Part shown: piece by piece, positions 19,386 through 26,695 of the stretch
How the letters are laid out: the number at the start of each line of letters is the position of its first letter
How positions within the stretch are numbered: the first letter of the stretch is position 1
From: a bacterium DOLZORAL124_64_63
GTDB lineage: Bacteria; Krumholzibacteriota; Krumholzibacteriia; LZORAL124-64-63
Direction of reading: 5' to 3'
DNA length: 34,632 nucleotides
NCBI GenBank assembly: GCA_002747875.1
Contig: PDQT01000139.1
Coordinates: 1 to 34,632 of the forward strand
Position numbers and translations under genes: made by a program
Notes under the pieces: generated by a model
Seen by the model: only the letters and a program-made list of their open reading frames with translations
What the model was told of the DNA's origin: nothing
The model's database searches: none

Positions 19386-20313
19386 CCGTCCCGTAGCGTT
19401 TCAGATCCAGACCTTGAGGCAGGCCGCGCCACCATTGCGCGGCCTTCCTTTCGTCCAGGGAGGGGGCCGAAACCAGGGGCGGGGCCGCCACCCACAGGCA
19501 GTGGTTCCTGTCCAGGCTGTGCCCCCACAGCAGTAGGCCGTGGGCCAACTCATGGACCATGGCCCGCAAGGCCGGGCGATGGTGCCAGGGGTGGTTGTAG
19601 TCGTTGCCCACTTCGATGTGCACCCGCAGGGGGCGGCCTTCAGAATCCAGCCGCGTGATCCGCGAGGCCGCCGGAGGGCGCAGGCTGCGATCGGGAAAAT
19701 GGACCAGGCGCAGACCCCAAGTGGCCAGGCTGTCGGCCCGGAAGAAGGGGCCACCGGGGCCCGCGTTCCAGATGGCCATGGCCTCCCGCAGGATTTCCCG
19801 CAGGTCCAGGTCATTGTTCATGGCGGGGAAAAGGCGCACCGGCACCACCTCTTCCGGCCAGTGGGTGACCACCGCGGAGAAGCGTTCTTCCGTGAGGGCC
19901 CGCACCAGGGCCAGAAGGTGGGGATAGGCGTCGGTATCCACGGCCACTCGGGGTAGCGGCAGTGGGACTTCCTCGGCCAGGGCCTGGCCGTGCCAGGTGT
20001 GCCAGCGTTCGGGGCGGCAGGGTTCCAGGGTGATGGGATCCGCCGGCGGGGCCGGATCGAAAACCCATTCGATCCACCACCCTCGGGGATGGTGCCGAAG
20101 TTCCAGGGTCGCCTGGCCGGCGCTGTCCCGCGTGGCCGTGGCCCACTTCCAGCCCCAGCGCCCCGCTTCCCAGCCCAGATCCTCGGCCAGGGAGGTGACC
20201 CACAGGCGTGTCCGCCGGGTGAGGGTGTCCTCGGGCCGAGGGGCCTCCAGGCAGCCGGAGACCAAGGGCAGGACCAACAGCGCAAAAAACAGGGATAATA
20301 GGGTTCGCCGCAC
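19372..20313 (-). CDS. Putative lipoprotein with a matrixin-like zinc-protease motif
   Basis: I chose the GTG at 20313 (313 aa) because it gives a clean lipoprotein signal: RR, then a hydrophobic run and lipobox LVSG-Cys21. Longer ATG starts add a proline-rich, signal-less N-terminus. The body is mostly unrecognised. Near the C-terminus HELAHGLLLWGHS (His-254, Glu-255, His-258, His-265) resembles the HELGHALGLWGHS zinc site of bacterial matrixin-like proteases, with the usual Gly after the second His replaced by Leu. Upstream, ILREAMAIWNAG and LRVHIEVGNDY are also reminiscent of matrixin folds. The protein is likely anchored to a membrane facing the periplasm or outside. No strong Shine-Dalgarno is seen. 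It converges on sppA with a 14-base overlap. Protease activity is inferred from the motif only. Confidence 0.7.
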   Translation of the reverse strand: MRRTLLSLFFALLVLPLVSGCLEAPRPEDTLTRRTRLWVTSLAEDLGWEAGRWGWKWATATRDSAGQATLELRHHPRGWWIEWVFDPAPPADPITLEPCRPERWHTWHGQALAEEVPLPLPRVAVDTDAYPHLLALVRALTEERFSAVVTHWPEEVVPVRLFPAMNNDLDLREILREAMAIWNAGPGGPFFRADSLATWGLRLVHFPDRSLRPPAASRITRLDSEGRPLRVHIEVGNDYNHPWHHRPALRAMVHELAHGLLLWGHSLDRNHCLWVAAPPLVSAPSLDERKAAQWWRGLPQGLDLKRYGTVNAP

Positions 20314-20623
20314 GGTTACCCGCTTTCCGGGAGGGATGGCCCTGTTCCGTAGCAGGATGCTTGCCGCCGGCGTGGTTTGGTATGGCAAGTCGTGCGGGAG
20401 AGCTGTTTGGAGGGCGTTGTGTGGAGGTGGGGGGAGAAATATCGCTATGGGAAACGCTCCAGTGGCCGACAACGAATGGTGACGGCAAGATGATTCCTGA
20501 CTCCCGTGGGTGACAGATGGTACCGTGAACCCTAGCTTTAACTTGCGAACGGGAGACCCATGAATTAGCCTGAATCGGGTTGAAATCCTATGTCCCTGGC
20601 CAGCTGAAAGTGAAAGGTCTGCG
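20314..20623. other. Divergent intergenic region between the lipoprotein and Wzz-like genes
   Basis: About 310 bases without a gene. An inverted repeat CTTGCC/GGCAAG (20360-20365 and 20384-20389) lies upstream of the lipoprotein. TTGCGA (20543-20548) and TAGCCT (20566-20571), 17 bases apart, form a weak promoter candidate for the Wzz-like gene. The region could also encode the N-terminus of a longer lipoprotein form up to 20472. Confidence 0.4.
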
Positions 20624-22219
20624 ATGGATCCGTTCCTGGATGAACCTCAATCGCAAGCTTCCGGATTTGATCTGATGGGCCTGTTGCGCGCTTTCTGGCG
20701 ACGCAAATGGCTCTTCATCATTCCCTTTATCCTCTGTTTCTCGATGGCCGCGGTGGCCATCAAGATCATGACGCCCATCTACTACAGCGGTGGTCAGGTG
20801 CGGATCATTCTGAACAATACCGAAACCCATCTGCTGAATAACCCTAGCCGCCGCTACGGTTCACCCCGGCATGTGGACCGTCAGGCCCAGGCCGAGATGG
20901 ACATGCTGCTGACCAGCCCGGCTTTCCTGGAGAAAATGGTCCGGGAGCTGCACTTGGATCTGGCACTGCGGCAGGACCGCGCCCGCAAGGGGCAGCCCCC
21001 GCTCAGCGAGGCGGAGGCTCTGGCCATTGCCCGCGATCGTCTGAAGGGCATGCTGCGCATCGAAGGGGTGGGCATGCACCTGTTCCAGATCGGGATCCGG
21101 GATACGGATCCGGAACAGGCCTACCGTCTGATCAGCCACATCCTGGATTCTTTCCTGGCAGAGTACCGGGCCAGCCAAGTGGCGTTTCGGACCAGCACGC
21201 GGGACTTTTTGGAGAAACAGTTGGAAACCTACCGCCAGGATCTGGTGGCGGCGGAAAAGGCCCTGACGGAGTATCAGTCCGGCATCGCGTCCAACACCCT
21301 GGCGGACAATCCCGTCAACTCCCGCAACCTGAGTTCTGCCGAGGTGACCCTGGGGCAGATGCAGGAGCGGCGCCGGGGTAGCGACCGCACGGAAATGGCT
21401 CGTCTGGAACGGGAGGCCCTAACGGTCATGGATCCGCTGCCGCAGCTGAGGCGTTTCCAGTCCGATCCGTCCATTTCCAATGTGTTGCGGGAGATGGTTG
21501 ATCTGTCCCTTTCCCGCGCCATCATCGATCAGACGGAGCGCGGTTTCGAGAGCATCGAGCAGAGTCTGGTTCGCAAACGGATACGGCTCAACACGCTGGT
21601 GGAAACCAAGGTGGCCGCGGATTATCCGAACCTCAGTTCCCTGGAGCGCAACCATGTGAGCCAGTACATCTATTTCGGGCTCTTCCGCAGCCACTTGGGC
21701 CAGGTGGCCAAAACCCTGGGAAGATGGATCACCGATTTCCGCACCTTCACGGCCAACCAGCCGGAACAGTCCGCCCGTGTGGCCGAATTGCATGACGCGG
21801 TGACCCAGGCCGCCAGCCTGGTGCAGACCCTGGAAAGGGAGATCATCCAGCAGAACATGAATCTGGAGGCCAGCCAGTCGGAGATCGGCTTCCAGATCAA
21901 GATACGGCAGCAGCCGGAGATGCCGGTCTCGCCCGTCGAGCCCAACAAGATGAAACTGATGGTTCTGGGCCTGGGGCTGAGTCTGGCCATTGGGCTGGGG
22001 CTGGTGGTTCTGGCCATTTTGCTGGACCGCAGCTTCACCACCGTGGAGGACATTGAGGGGACGCTGGGGCTGAAGGTCATCGGCACGTTGCCCGTGATCC
22101 AGGACGACATCTTCGAGCGGAAACGCAAGCTGAAAATCCTGCGCTGGGTGACCATCGTGCTGGGGATCATCGCCATTGCGGCGGTGTTCTTCCTGGTGAT
22201 TTACCCGAGGCTGAGCTGA
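20624..22219 (+). CDS. Wzz/GNVR-type polysaccharide co-polymerase
   Basis: The product is 531 aa. Such proteins control chain length or export of surface polysaccharide in the inner membrane. After a short cytoplasmic tail (FDLMGLLRAFWRRKW), TM1 covers about 30-49. A long periplasmic, helical, coiled-coil-prone region follows (about 165-430). The PxxP-type segment MPVSPVEPNKMK precedes TM2 (about 445-467), and the cytoplasmic link DRSFTTVEDIEGTLGLKVIGTLP is typical of Wzc/CapA-like proteins. Unusually a third hydrophobic segment (about 507-526) ends the protein, where a kinase domain or a short tail is normal. The kinase is a separate gene 20 bases downstream, as in CapA/CapB pairs. AAAGG precedes the ATG. 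No polysaccharide synthesis genes are in view. Confidence 0.85.
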   Translation: MDPFLDEPQSQASGFDLMGLLRAFWRRKWLFIIPFILCFSMAAVAIKIMTPIYYSGGQVRIILNNTETHLLNNPSRRYGSPRHVDRQAQAEMDMLLTSPAFLEKMVRELHLDLALRQDRARKGQPPLSEAEALAIARDRLKGMLRIEGVGMHLFQIGIRDTDPEQAYRLISHILDSFLAEYRASQVAFRTSTRDFLEKQLETYRQDLVAAEKALTEYQSGIASNTLADNPVNSRNLSSAEVTLGQMQERRRGSDRTEMARLEREALTVMDPLPQLRRFQSDPSISNVLREMVDLSLSRAIIDQTERGFESIEQSLVRKRIRLNTLVETKVAADYPNLSSLERNHVSQYIYFGLFRSHLGQVAKTLGRWITDFRTFTANQPEQSARVAELHDAVTQAASLVQTLEREIIQQNMNLEASQSEIGFQIKIRQQPEMPVSPVEPNKMKLMVLGLGLSLAIGLGLVVLAILLDRSFTTVEDIEGTLGLKVIGTLPVIQDDIFERKRKLKILRWVTIVLGIIAIAAVFFLVIYPRLS

Positions 22220-22239
22220 GAGCAGGCCGGAAGGATATC

Positions 22240-22941
22240 ATGAGCAACAAGAGGAATCAAGGCAGTCGGGGGCTTTTTGATATCGAATCGCCCATGGCCA
22301 TCGAGTTGCGCCGGATCATGATCCGCATCGGGCGGAATCTGGATCTGGACCGGAAGCGGGCCCTGATGATCACCAGCGCGGAACGGGGGGAAGGCAAAAG
22401 CCTTTTCAGCCTGCATTTCTCGCTGGTGCTGGCCTATCACCTGCCCTGCCGGATCTTGCTGGTGGATGCCGATATCCGGCGCCCGGTGCAGCACACCGTG
22501 TTCAGCACCCGGGTGGAGCCCGGTTTCGCGGACATGCTACGGGGCGGGGCGGGGATCGAGGCCGCCGTGGCCAAGACCCAGGTCAAGAATCTGGATCTGT
22601 TGCCTGCGGGGCGGCCTGGGGGCCACCCCAGCCGGCTCTTTGGCGGACACAGGGTGCGCAACTTGGTGGAAAAGCTGCACGAGGTGTACGACATCGTGCT
22701 CCTGGATGCTCCGCCGGTGGTGCCGGTCAGCGATCCCCTGCATTTTCTGGACGCCGTGGACGGGGTGCTGTACATGGTCATGGCGGGGCAAACGCCCAAG
22801 GAGCTTTCCCGCCGGGGGGTGGATATCCTCAACAGCGCGGGCGCGAATATCCTGGGCGTGGTGGCCAACAACCTGGCCGAGGTTCTGCCCTACTATTATG
22901 ACCAGAAGTACTATGGTTATGAAAAAGGAAAGAAGAAATAG
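22240..22941 (+). CDS. Bacterial tyrosine-kinase-like ATPase (CpsD/CapB family)
   Basis: The product is 233 aa, the size of free-standing BY-kinase domains. Walker A is SAERGEGKS (46-54, with Arg for the usual Pro), Walker A' is LLVDADIR (73-80), and Walker B is IVLLDAPP (152-159). The C-terminus is tyrosine-rich, with six Tyr at 218, 219, 220, 224, 225 and 227, ending in KGKKK. In this family such clusters are autophosphorylated and control polysaccharide assembly. It should work with the Wzz-like membrane protein encoded just upstream, whose cytoplasmic part would activate it. The start has GGAAGGATATC before the ATG. Kinase activity is strongly suggested by the A' motif plus Tyr tail but is not proven. 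Confidence 0.88.
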   Translation: MSNKRNQGSRGLFDIESPMAIELRRIMIRIGRNLDLDRKRALMITSAERGEGKSLFSLHFSLVLAYHLPCRILLVDADIRRPVQHTVFSTRVEPGFADMLRGGAGIEAAVAKTQVKNLDLLPAGRPGGHPSRLFGGHRVRNLVEKLHEVYDIVLLDAPPVVPVSDPLHFLDAVDGVLYMVMAGQTPKELSRRGVDILNSAGANILGVVANNLAEVLPYYYDQKYYGYEKGKKK

Positions 22942-23260
22942 TTTTTGGTGTGTTAGGGCACGAATTCTGTAGCACATTGACTGATGCCTAGAAACCCATG
23001 TCCTGCGGGGGTGGTCAGAGTCTGAAGGCGTTGCCTGAAGACCGGCCCAAGTGGCTGCCTCTGGTCAGTTGAAAATTGCAGGGACCGGGTCAGGGACTGG
23101 GGACTTATCTCTGGTTGGCCTCCGGCTGCATATTTTATGCACTTTCGACCGCCCAGCGAGGATAGATCTTCGGGCTACTCACCAACCGGCCGGACGCGCC
23201 TTCTAGTGGTGTGGTAGGGTGAGGTTGCGAGGCCTCACCCTACCCGATATGGAATGGGGA
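22942..23260. other. Intergenic stretch without a gene
   Basis: About 320 bases between two convergent genes. It has no open frame I trust. It contains a 12-base imperfect tandem repeat (CAGGGACCGGGT at 23079-23090 and CAGGGACTGGGG at 23091-23102) and a strong stem-loop at 23213-23244. Base composition is less GC-rich than the flanking genes. It could be the scar of a decayed element, but no recognisable remnant is seen. Confidence 0.5.
23213..23244. repeat. 12 bp perfect stem-loop downstream of the MFS gene
   Basis: GGTAGGGTGAGG (23213-23224) is the exact complement of CCTCACCCTACC (23233-23244), with an eight-base loop. Neither strand has a T-tract after it, so it is not a classical intrinsic terminator. 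It could protect 3' ends of mRNA from the minus-strand transporter, whose stop is 16 bases away, or be a repeat-family member. Confidence 0.6.
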
Positions 23261-24676
23261 TCAAGCCTTGGTCTTGAAGTCCTTGGTCACCCAGCCCTTG
23301 GCCACGATGAGCAGGACCGGCGTGGCCATCGCCACCAGGGCAAAGATCAGCCACATACCCTGGGGATTGATGGGCCCCTCGTGGGGAACGTAGCGCCCCA
23401 GCATATGCCCACTGTACAGGGGCACCAGCATCTTGGTCAGGAACCAGGGCAGCTGGGCCACCCCCATGTACTCACCGGTCCGGCCTTCGGGAGCGATCTC
23501 GGCAGCGTACTGCAGGAAGCGGGGCTGCCACATGGCTTCGCCAATGGTCATGATGATCAGGTAGCCGAAAAGCAGCCAGCCATTGGTGCCCACCGCCAGC
23601 AGGAAGGCGGGTGCGGCCATGATCAGGGTGCCCAGGATCATCATCCGATAGACCTCGTTCTTCTGGGTCAGGGCGGTGATGATGGGCACGGCCACGAAGA
23701 TCATCAGAGGGTTGGCGTTGGAGGCGATCTCGAATTTGTCGCCGATCCAGCCCGTATAGGAGCGGTTGATATACTGCGGAAGGATCAACCAGTTGTAGGT
23801 GAACAGGGTCTGGACGGGGATCAGGGCGAAAATGAAGAACGTGAAACGCAGATCCTGGAAAGGATGCCCCTTGATGTAATTGGTCAGCCGCTGGAACAGA
23901 TCGGGCGAGGGCTCGTGGGCGGAGGGGACCGCTTTGGGCTCTTCTTTTTTCTCGCCTTCTTCTTCCATCCGTTCCTTCTCCGCGCGCTCGGCCGCTTCCA
24001 GGGCCACGCGTTTGGTTAGGATGATCTGGGTGGCCACCAGGGCTACGGCTGTCAACCCGGTGTAGAACCAGAAGGTCCCGGTGATGCCCAGCCCCAGGTT
24101 GTCGCGCAGCAGGAAGGACCAGGAGGGAAGATACCCGCCCAGGTTCATCAGGGCATAGAGCATGGCAAAGCCCATGGCGGCGGTTTTGGGGCCGGTGAAT
24201 TTCTTGACCCCGGCATAGGCGGCGGGCTGGTACATACCGTAGCCGATGACCACCAGCAGGATACCGCCCATGGTCATGAACTGCAGCGGCGAGTCCAGTC
24301 CGTCAGGTTCGAAGAACAAAGGCGCCGCCGAAATGACAATGCGGCCGGCCAGCAGCAACAGAAAGGCCCATATCAGGGTAACGCGCACGCCCTTCTTGTC
24401 GGCCACCTGCCCGAAAAAGAACATGCTGATGGTGATCCCGGCGGTCAGGATCATCACCATATGGTGACTGTGCACATCCGCATCGGGAACGCCATGGAAG
24501 ATGAAATCGGAGAAATGCATGGCCAGGTAGCCAAGCATGCCGAAATAGACCCATCCTTCCAGGAAGTAGGCCAGATTGATGCCCCACAGGGCACGGGGCG
24601 CATGAGCAAGATCGATGAAAGGCTGGATAATTTGTTCCAGCGGACTCTGCTTGTTGTCGGACGGAGCTACGGCCAT
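23261..24676 (-). CDS. Major facilitator superfamily transporter, POT/peptide-like
   Basis: The product is 471 aa with about 12 hydrophobic segments. MFS motif A is visible as GQVADKKGVRVTL (89-101). TM1 reads FLEGWVYFGMLGYL, which recalls the ExxERFxYYG motif of proton-coupled oligopeptide transporters, and TM4 has GYGMYQPAAYAGVKKFTG, like their GxGxxKP segment. A highly charged cytoplasmic loop (about 223-275, rich in Glu, Lys and Arg) separates the two halves. Substrate cannot be read from sequence; peptide, amino acid or nucleoside import are all possible. The ATG at 24676 has GAGAGG nine bases upstream. An intrinsic terminator lies only 28 bases before the start, separating it from ftcD. 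The stop is followed by a stem-loop. Confidence 0.82.
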   Translation of the reverse strand: MAVAPSDNKQSPLEQIIQPFIDLAHAPRALWGINLAYFLEGWVYFGMLGYLAMHFSDFIFHGVPDADVHSHHMVMILTAGITISMFFFGQVADKKGVRVTLIWAFLLLLAGRIVISAAPLFFEPDGLDSPLQFMTMGGILLVVIGYGMYQPAAYAGVKKFTGPKTAAMGFAMLYALMNLGGYLPSWSFLLRDNLGLGITGTFWFYTGLTAVALVATQIILTKRVALEAAERAEKERMEEEGEKKEEPKAVPSAHEPSPDLFQRLTNYIKGHPFQDLRFTFFIFALIPVQTLFTYNWLILPQYINRSYTGWIGDKFEIASNANPLMIFVAVPIITALTQKNEVYRMMILGTLIMAAPAFLLAVGTNGWLLFGYLIIMTIGEAMWQPRFLQYAAEIAPEGRTGEYMGVAQLPWFLTKMLVPLYSGHMLGRYVPHEGPINPQGMWLIFALVAMATPVLLIVAKGWVTKDFKTKA

Positions 24677-24704
24677 GGTGATGCCTCTCGGAGGTTGGGA
24701 ACGG

Positions 24705-24737
24705 AAAAAATGGGCCCGGTCATGAAGCCGGGCCCAT
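24705..24737 (-). terminator. Intrinsic terminator after ftcD
   Basis: On the minus strand, ATGGGCCCGG (24737-24728) and CCGGGCCCAT (24719-24710 region) form a near-perfect 9-10 bp stem with an eight-base loop, followed by six T residues (24710-24705). It is 33 bases past the ftcD stop and 28 bases before the transporter start. Confidence 0.88.
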
Positions 24738-24769
24738 CCGGCTTGATCAGATTATCGTATGCCCGGACA

Positions 24770-26488
24770 CTAGTCGAGGGCCTGCTCCAACTTCTGACGC
24801 ACGGCCTTGCGGCTGGCGGCGGCCAATTCCTCGCACCGGGCCATGGCCTTCTTCGCCCGCGCCAGCGTCTCGTCGAAGAACTCCGGCTCGGCGCTTTGGT
24901 CCAGATCCTTCAGGCCTTCAAGGTTGATCAGCACGTTGTAGTAGGCGCCCTCGGCCCCGGTCATGGCCGTCAGGACGGCCACACCGGCGTCCGACAGGCT
25001 GGCGGCATTGCCGATGCGCCCGATCTCGTCGGCCAGTTCCAGCAGGCCGGGAATCTTTTCCAGCACGGACAGGGGGACGCGGGTGGCGCCGCGGGTGGCG
25101 TCGGCAATGGCCAGGCCGCGGGCCTTCTTCTGCTTCTCGGTGCCCTTGGGCAGGCCGAAGCAGTCCATGACCACGTTGAAGCTGTCGGTGTCGTCGTCGA
25201 TGGCCTGCAGGAAGAAGTCCTTCAGCTCCTGGGCCTGCTCGGCGATGTCTTTGACCCGATCCTGCACGCCGGCATACTTCTTCTTGCCGACGCTCAGGTT
25301 GCCCACCATGGCCGTCAGGGCCGCGGCCTGGGCGGCGCACAGGGCGGCCACCGAGCCGCCGCCGGGGGCGGGGCTGTCGGTGCTCAGCACGTCCACGAAC
25401 TCGCGGTTGGTCATGCTGACCAGGGGGCCGTCCACCAGGCCGGCCTGGTACTCGATGACCTTTTCGGCGGGGTCGAACTTGCCCAGCTCGCGCAGGCCCA
25501 TGCTCTGGATGGCCGTCTCGATGATCATCCGGCGGGGGATGCCCGCGCTCTGGTTGGCCTTGCGCAGGTAGTGCTTGCCGGCGGCCAGCAGGTCGCCCTC
25601 GGGGATCAGGCCCACCAGTTCGCTGCCGGTCACACGCGCGCCGCGATCGGTGGCGCTGGCGCTGCAGGCGTCGAAGGCCTGATGGGGCTTGGTGATGGCC
25701 GTGTTCACCAGGTTGATGCTGACCTGGGCGCGGTCGTACTCCTCGATGATCCAGCCCACGGCTTTGCAGGCGTCCAGCTTGTAGGGACCGGGCACCAGGA
25801 TGTTCTTGCCGTCGGGGCCCTTGACCAGGACACCTTTCTCGTCGCGTTTGGCGCGGCCGGCTTCCTTGATGTCCAGGGCGATCTGGCTGGCGATGCTCTT
25901 GTTGCGCGTGTTCAGGTTCACGTTGTAGGCCACCAGGAAGCCACGCGCCGAAACGTTGGTCGCGCCGGTGTGCTGGCTGCGCTCGTTCCACTCGTTGGGA
26001 CCGAAGTCGGGGGCCCATTCCTCGGTGCCCAGCTTGTTGGGCAGGGCCTCGTACTCGCCCTTGCGGACGTAGGCCAGGTTGCGGCGCTCGGGCCGGGTGG
26101 CGGCTTCTTCGTACAGGTAGACGGGAATTTCCAGCTCGGTGCCGATGCGCTGCCCCACCTGCCGGGCGATGGCGGCGCACTCTTCCATGCTGACCCCGCG
26201 CACGGGCACGAAGGGACACACGTCGGTGGCGCCGTGCCGGGGGTGGGCGCCCTTCTGCTTGCTCATGTCGATCAGTTCACCGGCCCGCTTGACGACGCGG
26301 AAGGCGGCCTCGGCCACGCCCTCGGGCTCGCCGATGAAGGTGATGACGGTGCGGTTGGTGTCCGCGCCGGGATCCACGTCCAGCAGGTGCACGCCGGGCA
26401 CCTGCTCGATGACCGCCGTCACCGCGTCGATGACACCCTGGTCACGGCCTTCGCTGATATTGGGAACGCATTCGACTAGCTTCTTCAT
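24770..26488 (-). CDS. ftcD: Bifunctional glutamate formimidoyltransferase / formimidoyl-THF cyclodeaminase
   Basis: The product is 572 aa (human FTCD 541). It should transfer the formimino group from formiminoglutamate, a histidine breakdown product, to tetrahydrofolate and then deaminate it to 5,10-methenyl-THF. The transferase half (about 1-325) begins KKLVECVPNISEGRD and has TNRTVITFIGEP and the catalytic loop GAHPRHGATDVCPFVPV with His-82. The cyclodeaminase half (about 361-550) begins NREFVDVL with DSPAPGGGSVAAL at 371-383. An insert at about 208-237 (Lys/Gly-rich, ending VPGPYK) separates strands of the transferase half. The ATG at 26488 was chosen over an upstream frame extension because homology starts there and GAGGG lies seven bases upstream. 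No hut genes are in view. The gene is divergent from the RND operon and ends at an intrinsic terminator. Confidence 0.95.
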   Translation of the reverse strand: MKKLVECVPNISEGRDQGVIDAVTAVIEQVPGVHLLDVDPGADTNRTVITFIGEPEGVAEAAFRVVKRAGELIDMSKQKGAHPRHGATDVCPFVPVRGVSMEECAAIARQVGQRIGTELEIPVYLYEEAATRPERRNLAYVRKGEYEALPNKLGTEEWAPDFGPNEWNERSQHTGATNVSARGFLVAYNVNLNTRNKSIASQIALDIKEAGRAKRDEKGVLVKGPDGKNILVPGPYKLDACKAVGWIIEEYDRAQVSINLVNTAITKPHQAFDACSASATDRGARVTGSELVGLIPEGDLLAAGKHYLRKANQSAGIPRRMIIETAIQSMGLRELGKFDPAEKVIEYQAGLVDGPLVSMTNREFVDVLSTDSPAPGGGSVAALCAAQAAALTAMVGNLSVGKKKYAGVQDRVKDIAEQAQELKDFFLQAIDDDTDSFNVVMDCFGLPKGTEKQKKARGLAIADATRGATRVPLSVLEKIPGLLELADEIGRIGNAASLSDAGVAVLTAMTGAEGAYYNVLINLEGLKDLDQSAEPEFFDETLARAKKAMARCEELAAASRKAVRQKLEQALD

Positions 26489-26536
26489 GCTGAAACCCTC
26501 GTCTTTCCAAGTTTCGGGTGGGCCAATTTCTCCGCA

Positions 26537-26565
26537 AAAATACGCCGCCGCCGCCGGGATTTCCA
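26537..26565 (-). promoter_or_regulatory. Weak candidate ftcD promoter
   Basis: On the minus strand, TGGAAA (26565-26560), a 17-base spacer and TATTTT (26542-26537) precede the gene by about 48 bases. Each hexamer matches consensus at four of six places, and the spacer is a GGC repeat. Confidence 0.3.
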
Positions 26566-26584
26566 GCCTGCGCCCGGTCCGGAA

Positions 26585-26599
26585 GTGGAATTTTTCCAC
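26585..26599. promoter_or_regulatory. Inverted repeat, possible operator between ftcD and the RND operon
   Basis: GTGGAA, three T, TTCCAC form a perfect dyad in the 207-base divergent region. Its position would suit a regulator of either gene, but no regulator gene is adjacent. Confidence 0.25.
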
Positions 26600-26695
26600 A
26601 ACTCATGCAACCATACGGGCCGTCGTGCGTTTTCTTTAGATCAGGGCCGGATGCGGCCCACCCTGTTCTGCCCGCTCAAGGAGAGAGCCACTGTC

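Noticed and set aside
24461..26479. 672-codon frame antisense to ftcD
   Set aside because: The minus strand encodes an intact FTCD with catalytic motifs; the plus frame is a compositional shadow.
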